Shown: piece by piece, positions 1 through 6,936 of the stretch
Position numbering within the stretch: position 1 is the first letter of the stretch
How the letters are laid out: every line of letters starts with the position of its first letter
Assembly: GCA_017882605.1 (NCBI GenBank)
Contig: JADGPE010000005.1
Coordinates: 1-44,804, forward strand
Length of the DNA: 44,804 nucleotides
Source of the DNA: Thermoleophilia bacterium
GTDB lineage: Bacteria; Actinomycetota; Thermoleophilia; Gaiellales; Gaiellaceae
Reading direction: 5' to 3'
Position numbers and translations under genes: made by a program
Notes under the pieces: model-generated
Told to the model about the DNA's origin: nothing
Databases searched by the model: none
Seen by the model: the letters and a program-made list of their open reading frames with translations, nothing else

Positions 1-214
1 CGACGTCGCGGTGAGCCGGGGTGAGGGTTACCCAGATCGCGCCGTTGAGGGTCTTGGCCCACTGTCGGGCCAGTGTTGTCTTCCCGTAGCCCGCTGGGGC
101 AAGCAGCAGAATCACGCGCGCTTCGCTGTCGTCGAGCATCTTGATCAGCCGCGGCCGCTCGATGATGCGACGCTCGTGGCGGACTTGCCTCGGTTGTTTT
201 GTGCCTGCGGTCAT
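1..214 (-). CDS. LuxR-family large ATP-binding (MalT/LAL-type) regulator, 5' end only
   Basis: This reading frame starts at ATG 214 and runs off the left edge after 71 codons. Residues 34-52 read LLLAPAGYGKTTLARQWA, the Walker A loop typical of MalT-like STAND ATPase regulators, followed by a WVTL segment as in that family. Such proteins are about 900 residues, with an N-terminal ATPase, a TPR-like sensor and a C-terminal LuxR helix-turn-helix; only the start is visible, so the DNA-binding end is inferred. It lies just downstream of a stand-alone LuxR domain gene on the same strand, with an intrinsic-terminator-like hairpin between them, so the two are probably separate transcripts. Inducer unknown. 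Confidence 0.75.
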   Translation of the reverse strand, partial: MTAGTKQPRQVRHERRIIERPRLIKMLDDSEARVILLLAPAGYGKTTLARQWAKTLNGAIWVTLTPAHRDV

Positions 215-294
215 GCCTGCCCGCCCTCGTCCGAAGACGCACCGCTCGCCGCCGTGAAAGCTACGCCTCTCGTGAAGAAATGCAAAGGGGCCGG

Positions 295-326
295 GCGTCC
301 GCGGCGGAGGGTTTCGCCGCGGACGC
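295..326 (-). terminator. Hairpin terminator after the LuxR-domain gene
   Basis: A perfect 12-bp inverted repeat (arms 295-306 and 315-326, 8-nt loop) sits 10 nt after the stop codon of the LuxR-domain gene. On the minus strand it is followed by a moderately T-rich stretch. It probably ends that transcript before the ATPase regulator begins. Confidence 0.6.
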
Positions 327-336
327 CGCTTCGCCG

Positions 337-597
337 TCAGCCCCCGTTATCGGCTCGCGCCGACTCCAGGCGGTTCGCCAACGGGTCCTCGCCCGTCAGC
401 AAACGGAACGCGACCGGAATCTGTCGCCGCCGCGGAACCCCGAGCTTCTGCCGGAGGACGTCGCAATGTGCCTTTGCCGTCCGGGGCGAGATGCCGAGCT
501 CGACGCCGACCTCGTCGTTGGACAGACCTTGAGCGATCAGTTCGACAACCTGGCGCTGCCGGTCGGTGATGCCTGAAGGGTTTCGGAGTGCCTGCAT
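337..597 (-). CDS. Stand-alone LuxR/GerE-type helix-turn-helix protein (86 aa)
   Basis: The protein is almost entirely one GerE/LuxR DNA-binding domain. Residues 10-60 contain the pattern ITDRQRQVVELIAQGLSNDE, then VGVELGISPRTAKAHCDVL, with the conserved Glu, Gly-Leu-Ser/Asn and recognition-helix residues. No receiver or ligand domain precedes it. A TAGCCT hexamer lies 7 nt upstream of ATG 597, matching the leaderless-promoter pattern seen elsewhere in the window, so the short form looks intentional rather than truncated. It likely regulates transcription as a dimer; the target is unknown. The adjacent gene encodes a LAL-type regulator that would normally carry its own copy of this domain. 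Confidence 0.75.
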   Translation of the reverse strand: MQALRNPSGITDRQRQVVELIAQGLSNDEVGVELGISPRTAKAHCDVLRQKLGVPRRRQIPVAFRLLTGEDPLANRLESARADNGG

Positions 598-604
598 GTG
601 AGCC

Positions 605-610
605 AGGCTA
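605..610 (-). promoter_or_regulatory. -10 element (TAGCCT) of a leaderless promoter for the LuxR-domain gene
   Basis: TAGCCT on the minus strand ends 7 nt before ATG 597, the spacing expected when transcription begins at the start codon. There is no Shine-Dalgarno sequence in between. Confidence 0.5.
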
Positions 611-672
611 CGGCGTGGGCGCAGGCAGAAGTATCGGCCAAAGGGCGTATCCGTCAGCGGACGGGTGTGGCG

Positions 673-1602
673 CTACGTCGTCAGAACGGCGACGACCTCG
701 CGGACGGCGTCGGCGCTCTTGCCGAGTGCCGCTTGCTCTGTGGCGTCGAGGTCGACCTCGAGGATCTGCTCGATCCCGCGCGAGCCGAGTTTCACCGGGA
801 CGCCCATGTACAGACCGTTGATGCCGTACTCACCCTCGAGGTACGCGGTGCATGGCAGCACGCGCTTCTCGTCGAGCATGATCGAGTCCACCATTTGCGC
901 GGCCGCCGCGCCCGGTGCGTACCACGCGGACGTGCCGAGCAACTGCACGACCTCGCCGCCTCCCTTGGCGGTGCGCTCGACCAGCGCGGCGATCTTCTCC
1001 TCGGAAACCAGCTTGCGGATCGGCACACCGCCGACCGTCGTCGCGGAGATGACCGAGACCATCTGGTCGCCGTGCCCGCCGAGCACGACCGCGCTCACGT
1101 CTTTGACCGACGCGCCTGTCTCCCAGGAGATGAACGTCTGCAGCCGTGCGGTGTCGAGGATCCCCGCCTGGCCGAAGACGCGCTCCTTGGGAAAGCCGGA
1201 GACGTTCTTCGCGACGTGGCACATAGCGTCGAGGGGGTTCGAGACGACGATCAGGATCGTGTCCGGGCTCTTTGCGACGACCTTCTCCGTGACGTCCTTG
1301 ACGATCTTCTCGTTCGTCTGCACGAGGTCGTCGCGGCTCATGCCGGGCGAGCGGGGGAGACCGGCGGTGATGACGACGACGTCCGAGCCGGCTGTCGGCG
1401 CGTAGTCGTTCGACCCGGTGACGCTCGGTTCGTAGCCGAGCACGGCGCCCATCTGGTTGATGTCGAGCGCCTTGCCCTGGGGCAGGCCTTCCTTGATGTC
1501 GACGAGGACGATGTCGGCGTAGTCGCGCTGCGCCAGAACCTGCGCGCAGGTCGCGCCTACGTTTCCCGCGCCGACGACCGTGATCTTCCGCCTCTTACTC
1601 AC
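673..1602 (-). CDS. mdh: Malate dehydrogenase
   Basis: A 309-residue NAD-dependent malate dehydrogenase of the LDH-like type; it oxidises malate to oxaloacetate in the TCA cycle. The N-terminal dinucleotide fold shows VVGAGNVGA. The substrate arginines lie in [17 protein letters not shown] follows, and the catalytic His is in GGHGDQMV. The start is GTG 1602, preceded by GGAGG; it overlaps the stop of the isocitrate dehydrogenase relic by 4 nt (GTGA), so the two were translationally coupled. A frame open further upstream reads out of phase through the relic and is not part of mdh. The downstream region to 597 has only a weak hairpin. Confidence 0.95.
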   Translation of the reverse strand: MSKRRKITVVGAGNVGATCAQVLAQRDYADIVLVDIKEGLPQGKALDINQMGAVLGYEPSVTGSNDYAPTAGSDVVVITAGLPRSPGMSRDDLVQTNEKIVKDVTEKVVAKSPDTILIVVSNPLDAMCHVAKNVSGFPKERVFGQAGILDTARLQTFISWETGASVKDVSAVVLGGHGDQMVSVISATTVGGVPIRKLVSEEKIAALVERTAKGGGEVVQLLGTSAWYAPGAAAAQMVDSIMLDEKRVLPCTAYLEGEYGINGLYMGVPVKLGSRGIEQILEVDLDATEQAALGKSADAVREVVAVLTT

Positions 1603-2032
1603 AGTTCCGCCTCCAGTTTGTCGATGATCGCATCCGCGTACTTGCTCGTGCCGACCGCGGTCGAATCGTCGCGGGACGGCTTCATGCCGAGGTGATCCAG
1701 CATCAGCTTGCCCGAGACGATCATCGCGGTCGGGTTCACCCTGTTCTGGCCCTTGTATTTCGGCGCCGAGCCGTGGGTCGCCTCGAAGACGGCGACGTCG
1801 GGCCCGATGTTCGCGATCACTCGCTCCCCCTCGGGTGTTCCTGCTTCGTACTCGATCCCGGCATAGAGGTCTTCGGTGTTCTCCCGCACGATTACGAGAT
1901 CGACGTTGTCGTAGCGGGAGCGCACGCCCTCGAAGGTCTTGCATAGGCCCGCCCGGTTTGCCTTCACCGACGCGCTTCCGTGAGCTCCGGGCCGGTCCCG
2001 TCGCCGGGGATCAGGGTGACACGGTGCGCCAT
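1599..2032 (-). pseudogene. icd: Isocitrate dehydrogenase relic with internal deletions and a frameshift
   Basis: The 434-nt relic keeps recognisable pieces of an isocitrate/isopropylmalate dehydrogenase-family enzyme, which should be about 1 kb. ATG 2032 begins [20 protein letters not shown], the normal N-terminus, but that frame stops at once. After a +1 shift come SVKANRAGL, then [19 protein letters not shown] with the isocitrate-binding arginines and [15 protein letters not shown] is then joined directly to [20 protein letters not shown]. The central part, including the catalytic Tyr/Lys and metal Asp region, is missing. The 3' end is intact and coupled to mdh. It may be a true pseudogene or an assembly collapse; as written it cannot make an active enzyme. 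Confidence 0.85.
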
Positions 2033-2042
2033 CGCGCGGGCC

Positions 2043-2108
2043 AGCGTACACACCAGGTTTCTCGAGCGGCGGTTAGGCGGCCGCCGCCCGATTCACCTTG
2101 TGTACCGT
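2043..2108. promoter_or_regulatory. Twin divergent leaderless promoters between icd relic and citA
   Basis: The two strands carry the same extended -10 sequence, TGTGTAC. On the minus strand TGTGTACGCT (2052-2043) ends 10 nt before ATG 2032. On the plus strand TGTGTACCGT (2099-2108) ends 9 nt before ATG 2118. Both fit TGnnTAnnnT spacing for transcripts starting at or near the start codon, and neither gene has a Shine-Dalgarno sequence. The identical motifs suggest co-regulation of the two arms. Confidence 0.55.
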
Positions 2109-2117
2109 TCGCGGTCG

Positions 2118-3203
2118 ATGAGCGCGACCAGCGACTTTCGTCCCGGACTCGAAGGTGTCATCGCTTTCGAGACCGAGATCGCCGAGCCGGACAAGGACGG
2201 CGGCGCGCTTCGGTATCGCGGCATCGACATCGAGGAGCTCGTTGGGCACTACCCCTTCGAGAACGTCTGGGGGCTGCTCGTCGACGAGGATCTCAACTCA
2301 TCGCTCCCGCCCACGGAGGCGATCCACCTTCAGGACCCGAGCGGCTCAGTGCCGGCCGACCTGCAGGCTGCGCTCGCGACGCTCGGCCCGAAGTGGGACA
2401 TGCAGAAGCTCGTGGACATCGACGACAAACAGGCGCGTGATGACCTCGCCCGACTTTCGTCGGCGACGCTTACAATCGTTGCCCAGGCGGCGCGCGGGAA
2501 GCAGCCGGCGGTGCCCGAGTCGGAGATCGAGCAGGGCGAGAACGCCGCCGCCAAGTTTCTGATCCGGTGGCGCGGCGAGGCCGACCCGCGCGCGGTCACG
2601 GCGCTCGACACGTACTGGATCTCCGCCGCCGAGCACGGTCTGAATGCTTCGACCTTCACGGCGCGGATCGCCGCCTCCACAGGCGCCGACTGCGCGGCTG
2701 CGATGTCGTCGGCAGTCGGAACCCTCTCGGGACCGCTGCACGGCGGTGCGCCCGCGCGCGTGCTCCCGATGATCGACGGCGCGGCGAGCGCCGGCGACCC
2801 CGAGCAGTACGTCCGCGGGATGCTCGACCGCGGCGAGCGGATCATGGGCTTCGGGCATCGCGTCTACCGCGCCTACGATCCGCGCGCGACCGTGCTCAAG
2901 CGCACTGCGATGGAGCTCGGGTCGCCGCGTGTGGAAATGGCCGCCGCGCTCGAGGAGGCGGCGCTGAAGGTGCTGCGCGAGAAGTCGCCCGACCGCCAGC
3001 TCGAGACGAACGTCGAGTACTGGGCGGCAGTCGTGCTCGACATCGCGCAGATCCCTGCCGAGCTCACTCCCGCCATGTTCGGCTGCGCTCGTGTCGCCGG
3101 CTGGTCGGCCCACATCCTCGAGCAGAAGCGCACGGGTCGTTTGATCCGGCCGGGGGCCCGTTACATCGGCCCGCCGCCGCGACCGGTTTCCGACGTCACG
3201 TAG
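2118..3203 (+). CDS. citA: Citrate synthase, CitA type
   Basis: A 361-residue citrate-synthase-family protein condensing acetyl-CoA and oxaloacetate. It has the short actinobacterial CitA form: GLEGVIAFETEIAEPD near the start, GPLHGGAPARVL with the first catalytic His, FGHRVYRAYDPRA with the second, and NVEYWAAVVLD, where the usual catalytic Asp position holds Glu. ATG 2118 is chosen because the family N-terminus begins here; the frame is open to 1980 but that stretch overlaps the divergent promoter. A TACCGT element 9 nt upstream suggests leaderless expression. It is one of three proteins of this fold in the window, the others at 6937 and 38784. The next gene begins within its stop codon. 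Confidence 0.9.
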   Translation: MSATSDFRPGLEGVIAFETEIAEPDKDGGALRYRGIDIEELVGHYPFENVWGLLVDEDLNSSLPPTEAIHLQDPSGSVPADLQAALATLGPKWDMQKLVDIDDKQARDDLARLSSATLTIVAQAARGKQPAVPESEIEQGENAAAKFLIRWRGEADPRAVTALDTYWISAAEHGLNASTFTARIAASTGADCAAAMSSAVGTLSGPLHGGAPARVLPMIDGAASAGDPEQYVRGMLDRGERIMGFGHRVYRAYDPRATVLKRTAMELGSPRVEMAAALEEAALKVLREKSPDRQLETNVEYWAAVVLDIAQIPAELTPAMFGCARVAGWSAHILEQKRTGRLIRPGARYIGPPPRPVSDVT

Positions 3204-3697
3204 TGACTCTCGCCGAAGCCGCGGCTCAAGCTGACGCGCTCGCCGAGGAGGGCAACGAGCGCGAGCTCGCGAAGCTTCGCGCGGAATGGGACGAACTGTT
3301 GGAGGCATCGGCGCGTGGAGCCGACTTCCGCGACCGGGCGATCGCCTACCGCGCAATCGGGCAGTTTCGCTTTCGCACGAAGAAGGAGCTGCTGCGCCGC
3401 GGGCTCGTGGACGACAGCCCGGCCGTGCGTGGCTCGGCGCTGCTCGCTCTCGAGAGGCTTTCCCGCGATCATCCGGGTGACGTCAACGACGTCCGGCCCT
3501 TGCTCCACGAGCTCGTGACGCATGACGGGAACGAGGCGGTGCGCCGGCTCGCGATCGTCGCGCTGAAGAACGGCTCGCCGCGTCCGGACACGATCCAGAT
3601 CCTCGCGTCGCTCGGCGAGGACGACGATCAGCCCCGCGAGCTGCGCGAGGCAGCCGCGAAGGTGGCGCAAGTGCTTCGCCGAAAGGGCGCGAAGTAA
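3203..3697 (+). CDS. HEAT-repeat-like helical protein
   Basis: The GTG start at 3203 shares one base with the stop of citA, so it is translationally coupled. The 164-residue product is soluble and helical. Residues 65-150 read as HEAT/PBS-type repeats: LVDDSPAVRGSALLALERLS, then HDGNEAVRRLAIVALKNGS, then DDQPRELREAAAKVAQVL. The first 60 residues are charged and probably helical. Such repeats serve as protein-binding scaffolds; the partner is not visible, although constant linkage to citA would suggest the citrate synthase. No catalytic motif was seen. Confidence 0.8.
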   Translation: MTLAEAAAQADALAEEGNERELAKLRAEWDELLEASARGADFRDRAIAYRAIGQFRFRTKKELLRRGLVDDSPAVRGSALLALERLSRDHPGDVNDVRPLLHELVTHDGNEAVRRLAIVALKNGSPRPDTIQILASLGEDDDQPRELREAAAKVAQVLRRKGAK

Positions 3698-3707
3698 GAA
3701 GCGACTG

Positions 3708-3866
3708 CTACGTACAGCGGCAGCCGTCGTGGCGACCGCAGGACGGGCAGACCATCCGCTTGCGCTTCAGCTCAAGTCCGTTCTTGGCCAGGCCGGCCTT
3801 CATCATCAGCCACGCCGCTGCCGATGCCAGGGCCATGAAGAGTTCGACGTGTGGATCGATCGACAA
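3708..3866 (-). CDS. Small zinc-ribbon protein (52 aa)
   Basis: The start is TTG 3866, preceded by GGAGG with 6-nt spacing. Residues 8-28 are hydrophobic (ELFMALASAAAWLMMKAGL) and could form an amphipathic or membrane helix. The C-terminus carries CPSCGRHDGCRC, four cysteines and a histidine able to bind zinc. It is in a different frame from the tail of the upstream recombinase and overlaps it by 95 nt, so either the recombinase tail is shorter than it appears or the two reading frames share DNA. The strong ribosome site supports a real gene. Function unknown. Confidence 0.65.
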   Translation of the reverse strand: MSIDPHVELFMALASAAAWLMMKAGLAKNGLELKRKRMVCPSCGRHDGCRCT

Positions 3867-4788
3867 GCTGGTCCTCCGTTGATCTTTTCCGAGCGTGGGG
3901 GTGCGCTCGGTAATACAACTCCCGACGTCTCCGATCGGTTACGTGGGTGTAGAGCTCGGTCGTTGAAAGATCGGCATGGCCCAGCATTTCTTGAACAGAT
4001 CTGAGATCGGCTCCGCCCTCCAGCAGATGAGTGGCGAAGGAGTGGCGCAGAAGGTGCGGATGAACGCGCTGCGGATCGAGACCCGCCTTCTCCGCGACCT
4101 TGCGCAGGATCAGGAACGCGCCCGCCCGCGTCAGCGGTCCGCCGCGGGCGTTCAGAAAGAGCTCCGGACGGTGGCGGGAGTCCAAAAACGGGCGCCCACG
4201 GGCGAGGTAGCGGCGCAGCGCTTCCGCCGCATGGCGGCCGATCGGCACGACTCGCTCCTTGCCTCCCTTGCCGATCACCCGGACGAGCCGGTCGTCGAGG
4301 TCGATGCCGGCGCGGTCGAGCCCGACTGCCTCCGAAACGCGGAGCCCGGCGCCGTAGAGCAGCTCGACGAGCGCCTGGTCGCGGAGCGAGCGCGGCTGGG
4401 TGCCGGCCGCGGCCTGGATCAGCCGCTCGGCCTCTCCAGGGGAAAGCGTCTTCGGAAGCGGCTTCGTTCGCCGCGGGAGGGCGACCGCTGCCGCCGGGTT
4501 GTCCTCGCGGGCCCCGAGGAGCTGCTGGTGGCGGAAGAAGCTGCGCGCCGAAGCGGTGCGGCGCGCAATCGTGGAGTTCGAAAGCCCGTCCGCCCGCAGC
4601 TGCGCCACGTAACGCTCGAGCTCTTCGAGCGTCGCCCTGCCTACCGGCTTCCCGAGGTATGCGGCGAGCGTCTTCAGGTCGCGGCGGTACGCATCGACGG
4701 TGCGCGGCGAGCGTTGCGCTGCCAGCAGCGCGAGGAAGCCGTCGAGCTCCGGCTCGCGAGCCTCAGGATCTGGGATGAGAGTGGTCAT
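3772..4788 (-). CDS. xerD: Tyrosine recombinase, XerD-like
   Basis: A 338-residue Xer-type tyrosine recombinase. It has an N-terminal SAM-like core-binding domain (residues 14-105) and a C-terminal catalytic domain with the full set Arg150 (GLRVSEAVGL), Lys174 (GKGGKER), His245 and Arg248 (HPHLLRHSFATHL), His271 (LGHADLS) and Tyr280 (LYTHV). The family is about 300 residues; the last 40 here form a charged tail overlapping the zinc-ribbon gene. ATG 4788 lies inside the preceding recombinase gene (26-nt overlap), so the pair is coupled. Its likely role is chromosome dimer resolution at dif with its neighbour; symbol assigned by similarity only. Confidence 0.85.
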   Translation of the reverse strand: MTTLIPDPEAREPELDGFLALLAAQRSPRTVDAYRRDLKTLAAYLGKPVGRATLEELERYVAQLRADGLSNSTIARRTASARSFFRHQQLLGAREDNPAAAVALPRRTKPLPKTLSPGEAERLIQAAAGTQPRSLRDQALVELLYGAGLRVSEAVGLDRAGIDLDDRLVRVIGKGGKERVVPIGRHAAEALRRYLARGRPFLDSRHRPELFLNARGGPLTRAGAFLILRKVAEKAGLDPQRVHPHLLRHSFATHLLEGGADLRSVQEMLGHADLSTTELYTHVTDRRRRELYYRAHPHARKRSTEDQLVDRSTRRTLHGPGIGSGVADDEGRPGQERT

Positions 4789-5602
4789 AGACCTTTCGCA
4801 GTCGCTTGGCGTCGACGTGGCTGTACATCTGGGTGGTCGAGAGCGAGGCGTGACCGAGCAGCTCCTGGATCGTCCGGAGGTCGGCACCGCCTTCCAGCAG
4901 GTGCGTCGCGAACGCGTGCCGCAGCCGGTGTGGGTGCGGGACGAGCCGGCGCAACGTCGATGTGTCGAGCCGCCGGCCACGGGTCGAGAGGAAGAGCGCG
5001 TTCTCGGCGCCGCGCGCGAGCTGGGGGCGCGAGTCGCGCAGGTAGCGAGCGACGAGACTCGCGGCCTCTTCGCCGAGCGGGACGATCCGGTCCTTGCCGC
5101 CCTTGCCGAGCCGCACGTGCACGAGCTCCTGTTCGAAGTCGACGTCGCCGAGGTCGAGCCCGACCGCCTCTGCGCTGCGCAGACCCGCCGAGTAGACGAG
5201 CTCGATGAGTGCCTGGTTGCGCAGTGCGAGCGGCCCTTCGCCCCCGAGTGCGTCGACGATGTCCTCGACCTCCCTTCGCTTCGGTGCGTCGGGCAGCCGG
5301 CGCGGTCGCTTCGGCGCGAATGATCCGTCCGGCACGCGTTCCGGCCCGAGGGCATAGCGGACGAGGGAGCGCACCGCGGTCAGCTTCCGGCCGATCGTTG
5401 CGGGCGCAAGCCGGCCGCGCGGACGCGCACGCCCGAGTTCTGCCACCCAGTCGGCGAGCACCCGAACGTCAACGTCCTCGATCGGGCTGTCCGGCCCGAA
5501 CCACTGCGCGAACTCGCGCAAGTCGCCCGCATAGACGCGGCGTGTCCCGTCGCTGATGCCCGCAGCGGCGAGGTACCGCTTGGTTGCGGCCTCGAAGGTC
5601 AC
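4763..5602 (-). CDS. xerC: Tyrosine recombinase, XerC-like, slightly shortened
   Basis: A 279-residue tyrosine recombinase with Arg142 (AGLRSAEAVGL), Lys167 (GKGGKDR), His225 and Arg228 (HPHRLRHAFATHL), His251 and Tyr260 (MYSHV). All six catalytic positions are present. About 13 residues are missing before HPHRLRH compared with its neighbour (LDTSTLRRLVPHPH against RAGAFLILRKVAEKAG...), removing most of one helix. The start chosen is GTG 5602, with GGAG immediately upstream; a frame open far beyond it runs antisense to the aminopeptidase gene and is rejected. Head-to-tail with the other recombinase, it probably forms the XerC half of a XerCD pair. Confidence 0.8.
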   Translation of the reverse strand: MTFEAATKRYLAAAGISDGTRRVYAGDLREFAQWFGPDSPIEDVDVRVLADWVAELGRARPRGRLAPATIGRKLTAVRSLVRYALGPERVPDGSFAPKRPRRLPDAPKRREVEDIVDALGGEGPLALRNQALIELVYSAGLRSAEAVGLDLGDVDFEQELVHVRLGKGGKDRIVPLGEEAASLVARYLRDSRPQLARGAENALFLSTRGRRLDTSTLRRLVPHPHRLRHAFATHLLEGGADLRTIQELLGHASLSTTQMYSHVDAKRLRKVYDHSHPRS

Positions 5603-5625
5603 TCCGTGATGTTCGCCGCGAGATA

Positions 5626-5631
5626 TAGGAT
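5626..5631 (+). promoter_or_regulatory. -10 element (TAGGAT) upstream of the M29 aminopeptidase gene
   Basis: TAGGAT, within GATATAGGAT, ends 10 nt before ATG 5642. There is no Shine-Dalgarno sequence, so the message is probably leaderless. The element lies in the 39-bp gap between this gene and the divergent recombinase operon. Confidence 0.5.
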
Positions 5632-5641
5632 CGCCTGCCCT

Positions 5642-6835
5642 ATGAGCGATCGCTGGACACGCCTCGCAGAGCTCGCCGTTCACGGCGCGAACATCCAGCC
5701 CGGCCAGATCGTGATGGTCACCGGTGAGATCGGCCAGGAGGAGATGGCCCGCGCAGTCGCGGCGGCGGCCTACGACCGGGGCGCGAAGTTCGTCGACGTC
5801 GACTACTTCGACCCGTGGATCAAGCGTGCACGGATCGAGCACGCAGATCCCGGGACGCTCGAGTTCGTCCCCGAGTGGTACGGACATCGGATGCTCGCGC
5901 ACGCGGAGCAGCACGGAGGCCGTGTGACGCTCGTAGGTGTCGTTGCGCCCAACGCGCTCGACGGGCTCGACATGAGTCTCGCGGGGAAGGACATGCTGCC
6001 GCGCGTCAAAGAGCTCGGCAAGATCGTCGGGGATCGGTCGACGAACTGGTGCATCGCACCGTGCCCCCACCGCGAGTGGGCCAGGCTCGTCTACCCGGAG
6101 CTGCCCGGCGACGAGGCATACGAGAGGCTGTGGCGCGAGCTCGAGCACGTGCTGCGCCTCGACGAACCGGACCCCGGACAGGCGTGGGAGGAGCGGATCG
6201 ACATCTTGAACGATTCGGCTCGCAGGCTGGCCGAGCGTCGGTTCGACGCGTTCGAGCTGCGGGGGCCGGGCACCGAGCTGACCGTCGGGATGCTGCCGAC
6301 CCACAACTGGTGGGCGGCGGACTTCTCGACCGCCGACGGACTACGACATTTCCCGAACCTGCCGACCGAAGAGGTGTTCACGACCCCGGATCCGCTGCGC
6401 ACGGAGGGCCATGTCGCATCGACGAAGCCGCTCGTCCTCCGCGACGGCACGATCATCCGCGGCCTGCGTGTGCGTTTCGAAGCCGGCACCGCGGTCGAGA
6501 TCGACGCCGACGAGAACGTCGACGCGTTGCGCTCACAGCTCGCGATCGACGAAGGAGCTCTTCGGCTCGGGGAGCTCGCGCTCGTCGACCGTCAGGGACG
6601 CATCGGTCCGCTCGGCACCGTGTTCTTCAACACGCTCCTCGACGAGAACGCCGCGAGCCACGTGGCTTTCGGAAGCGGCTTCCCGTTCCTCGTCGAGGCG
6701 GCAGACGCCGACCGCGTCAACACGGCCGGCACGCACGTCGATTTCATGATCGGCTCGCCCGAGCTCGAGGTCGACGGCGTCACCACCGCCGGCGAGCGGG
6801 TGCCCGTCCTGCGAAACGGCGACTGGCAGATCTAG
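5642..6835 (+). CDS. Aminopeptidase, M29 (thermophilic) family
   Basis: A 397-residue cytosolic metallo-aminopeptidase of peptidase family M29 (AmpS/PepT-like), which removes N-terminal residues from peptides using two divalent metals. Family features: GQIVMVTGEI near residue 24, NLPTEEVFTTPDPLRTEGHV with the metal Glu, LGELALVD with a second acidic ligand, NAASHVAFGSGFP with His, and GTHVDFMIGSPELEVDGV with the His/Asp pair. Length is normal. It stands alone between divergent xer genes and gltA and is probably monocistronic, with a hairpin right after the stop. Confidence 0.9.
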   Translation: MSDRWTRLAELAVHGANIQPGQIVMVTGEIGQEEMARAVAAAAYDRGAKFVDVDYFDPWIKRARIEHADPGTLEFVPEWYGHRMLAHAEQHGGRVTLVGVVAPNALDGLDMSLAGKDMLPRVKELGKIVGDRSTNWCIAPCPHREWARLVYPELPGDEAYERLWRELEHVLRLDEPDPGQAWEERIDILNDSARRLAERRFDAFELRGPGTELTVGMLPTHNWWAADFSTADGLRHFPNLPTEEVFTTPDPLRTEGHVASTKPLVLRDGTIIRGLRVRFEAGTAVEIDADENVDALRSQLAIDEGALRLGELALVDRQGRIGPLGTVFFNTLLDENAASHVAFGSGFPFLVEAADADRVNTAGTHVDFMIGSPELEVDGVTTAGERVPVLRNGDWQI

Positions 6836-6870
6836 GCCTCCGTAGTTCTTGCGGTGTCGAATCGGAGGCC
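6835..6870 (+). terminator. Inverted repeat after the aminopeptidase gene
   Basis: GGCCTCCG (6835-6842) and CGGAGGCC (6863-6870) are perfect 8-bp complements around a 20-nt loop, beginning at the last base of the stop codon. No T-tract follows, so it may be a weak terminator or a 3' stabiliser. The rest of the gap to 6936 shows only the ribosome site of gltA. Confidence 0.4.
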
Positions 6871-6936
6871 GCGCTGATGATCGGCCGGTGCTCCGCCGCG
6901 AACCTGCGCGAACACCCCTAGAAGGAGGCGCGGGCC

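Noticed and set aside
598-1695. Plus-strand open frame opposite mdh (365 codons)
   Set aside because: Antisense shadow of mdh and the icd relic, with no domain pattern and biased composition.
1980-2117. N-terminal extension of citA to an upstream start
   Set aside because: It would read through the divergent promoter region and adds residues not found in the family.
3772-5602. Prophage or integrative element marked by the integrases
   Set aside because: Flanking genes are housekeeping, no attachment repeats, phage or conjugation genes are present; Xer housekeeping recombinases fit better.
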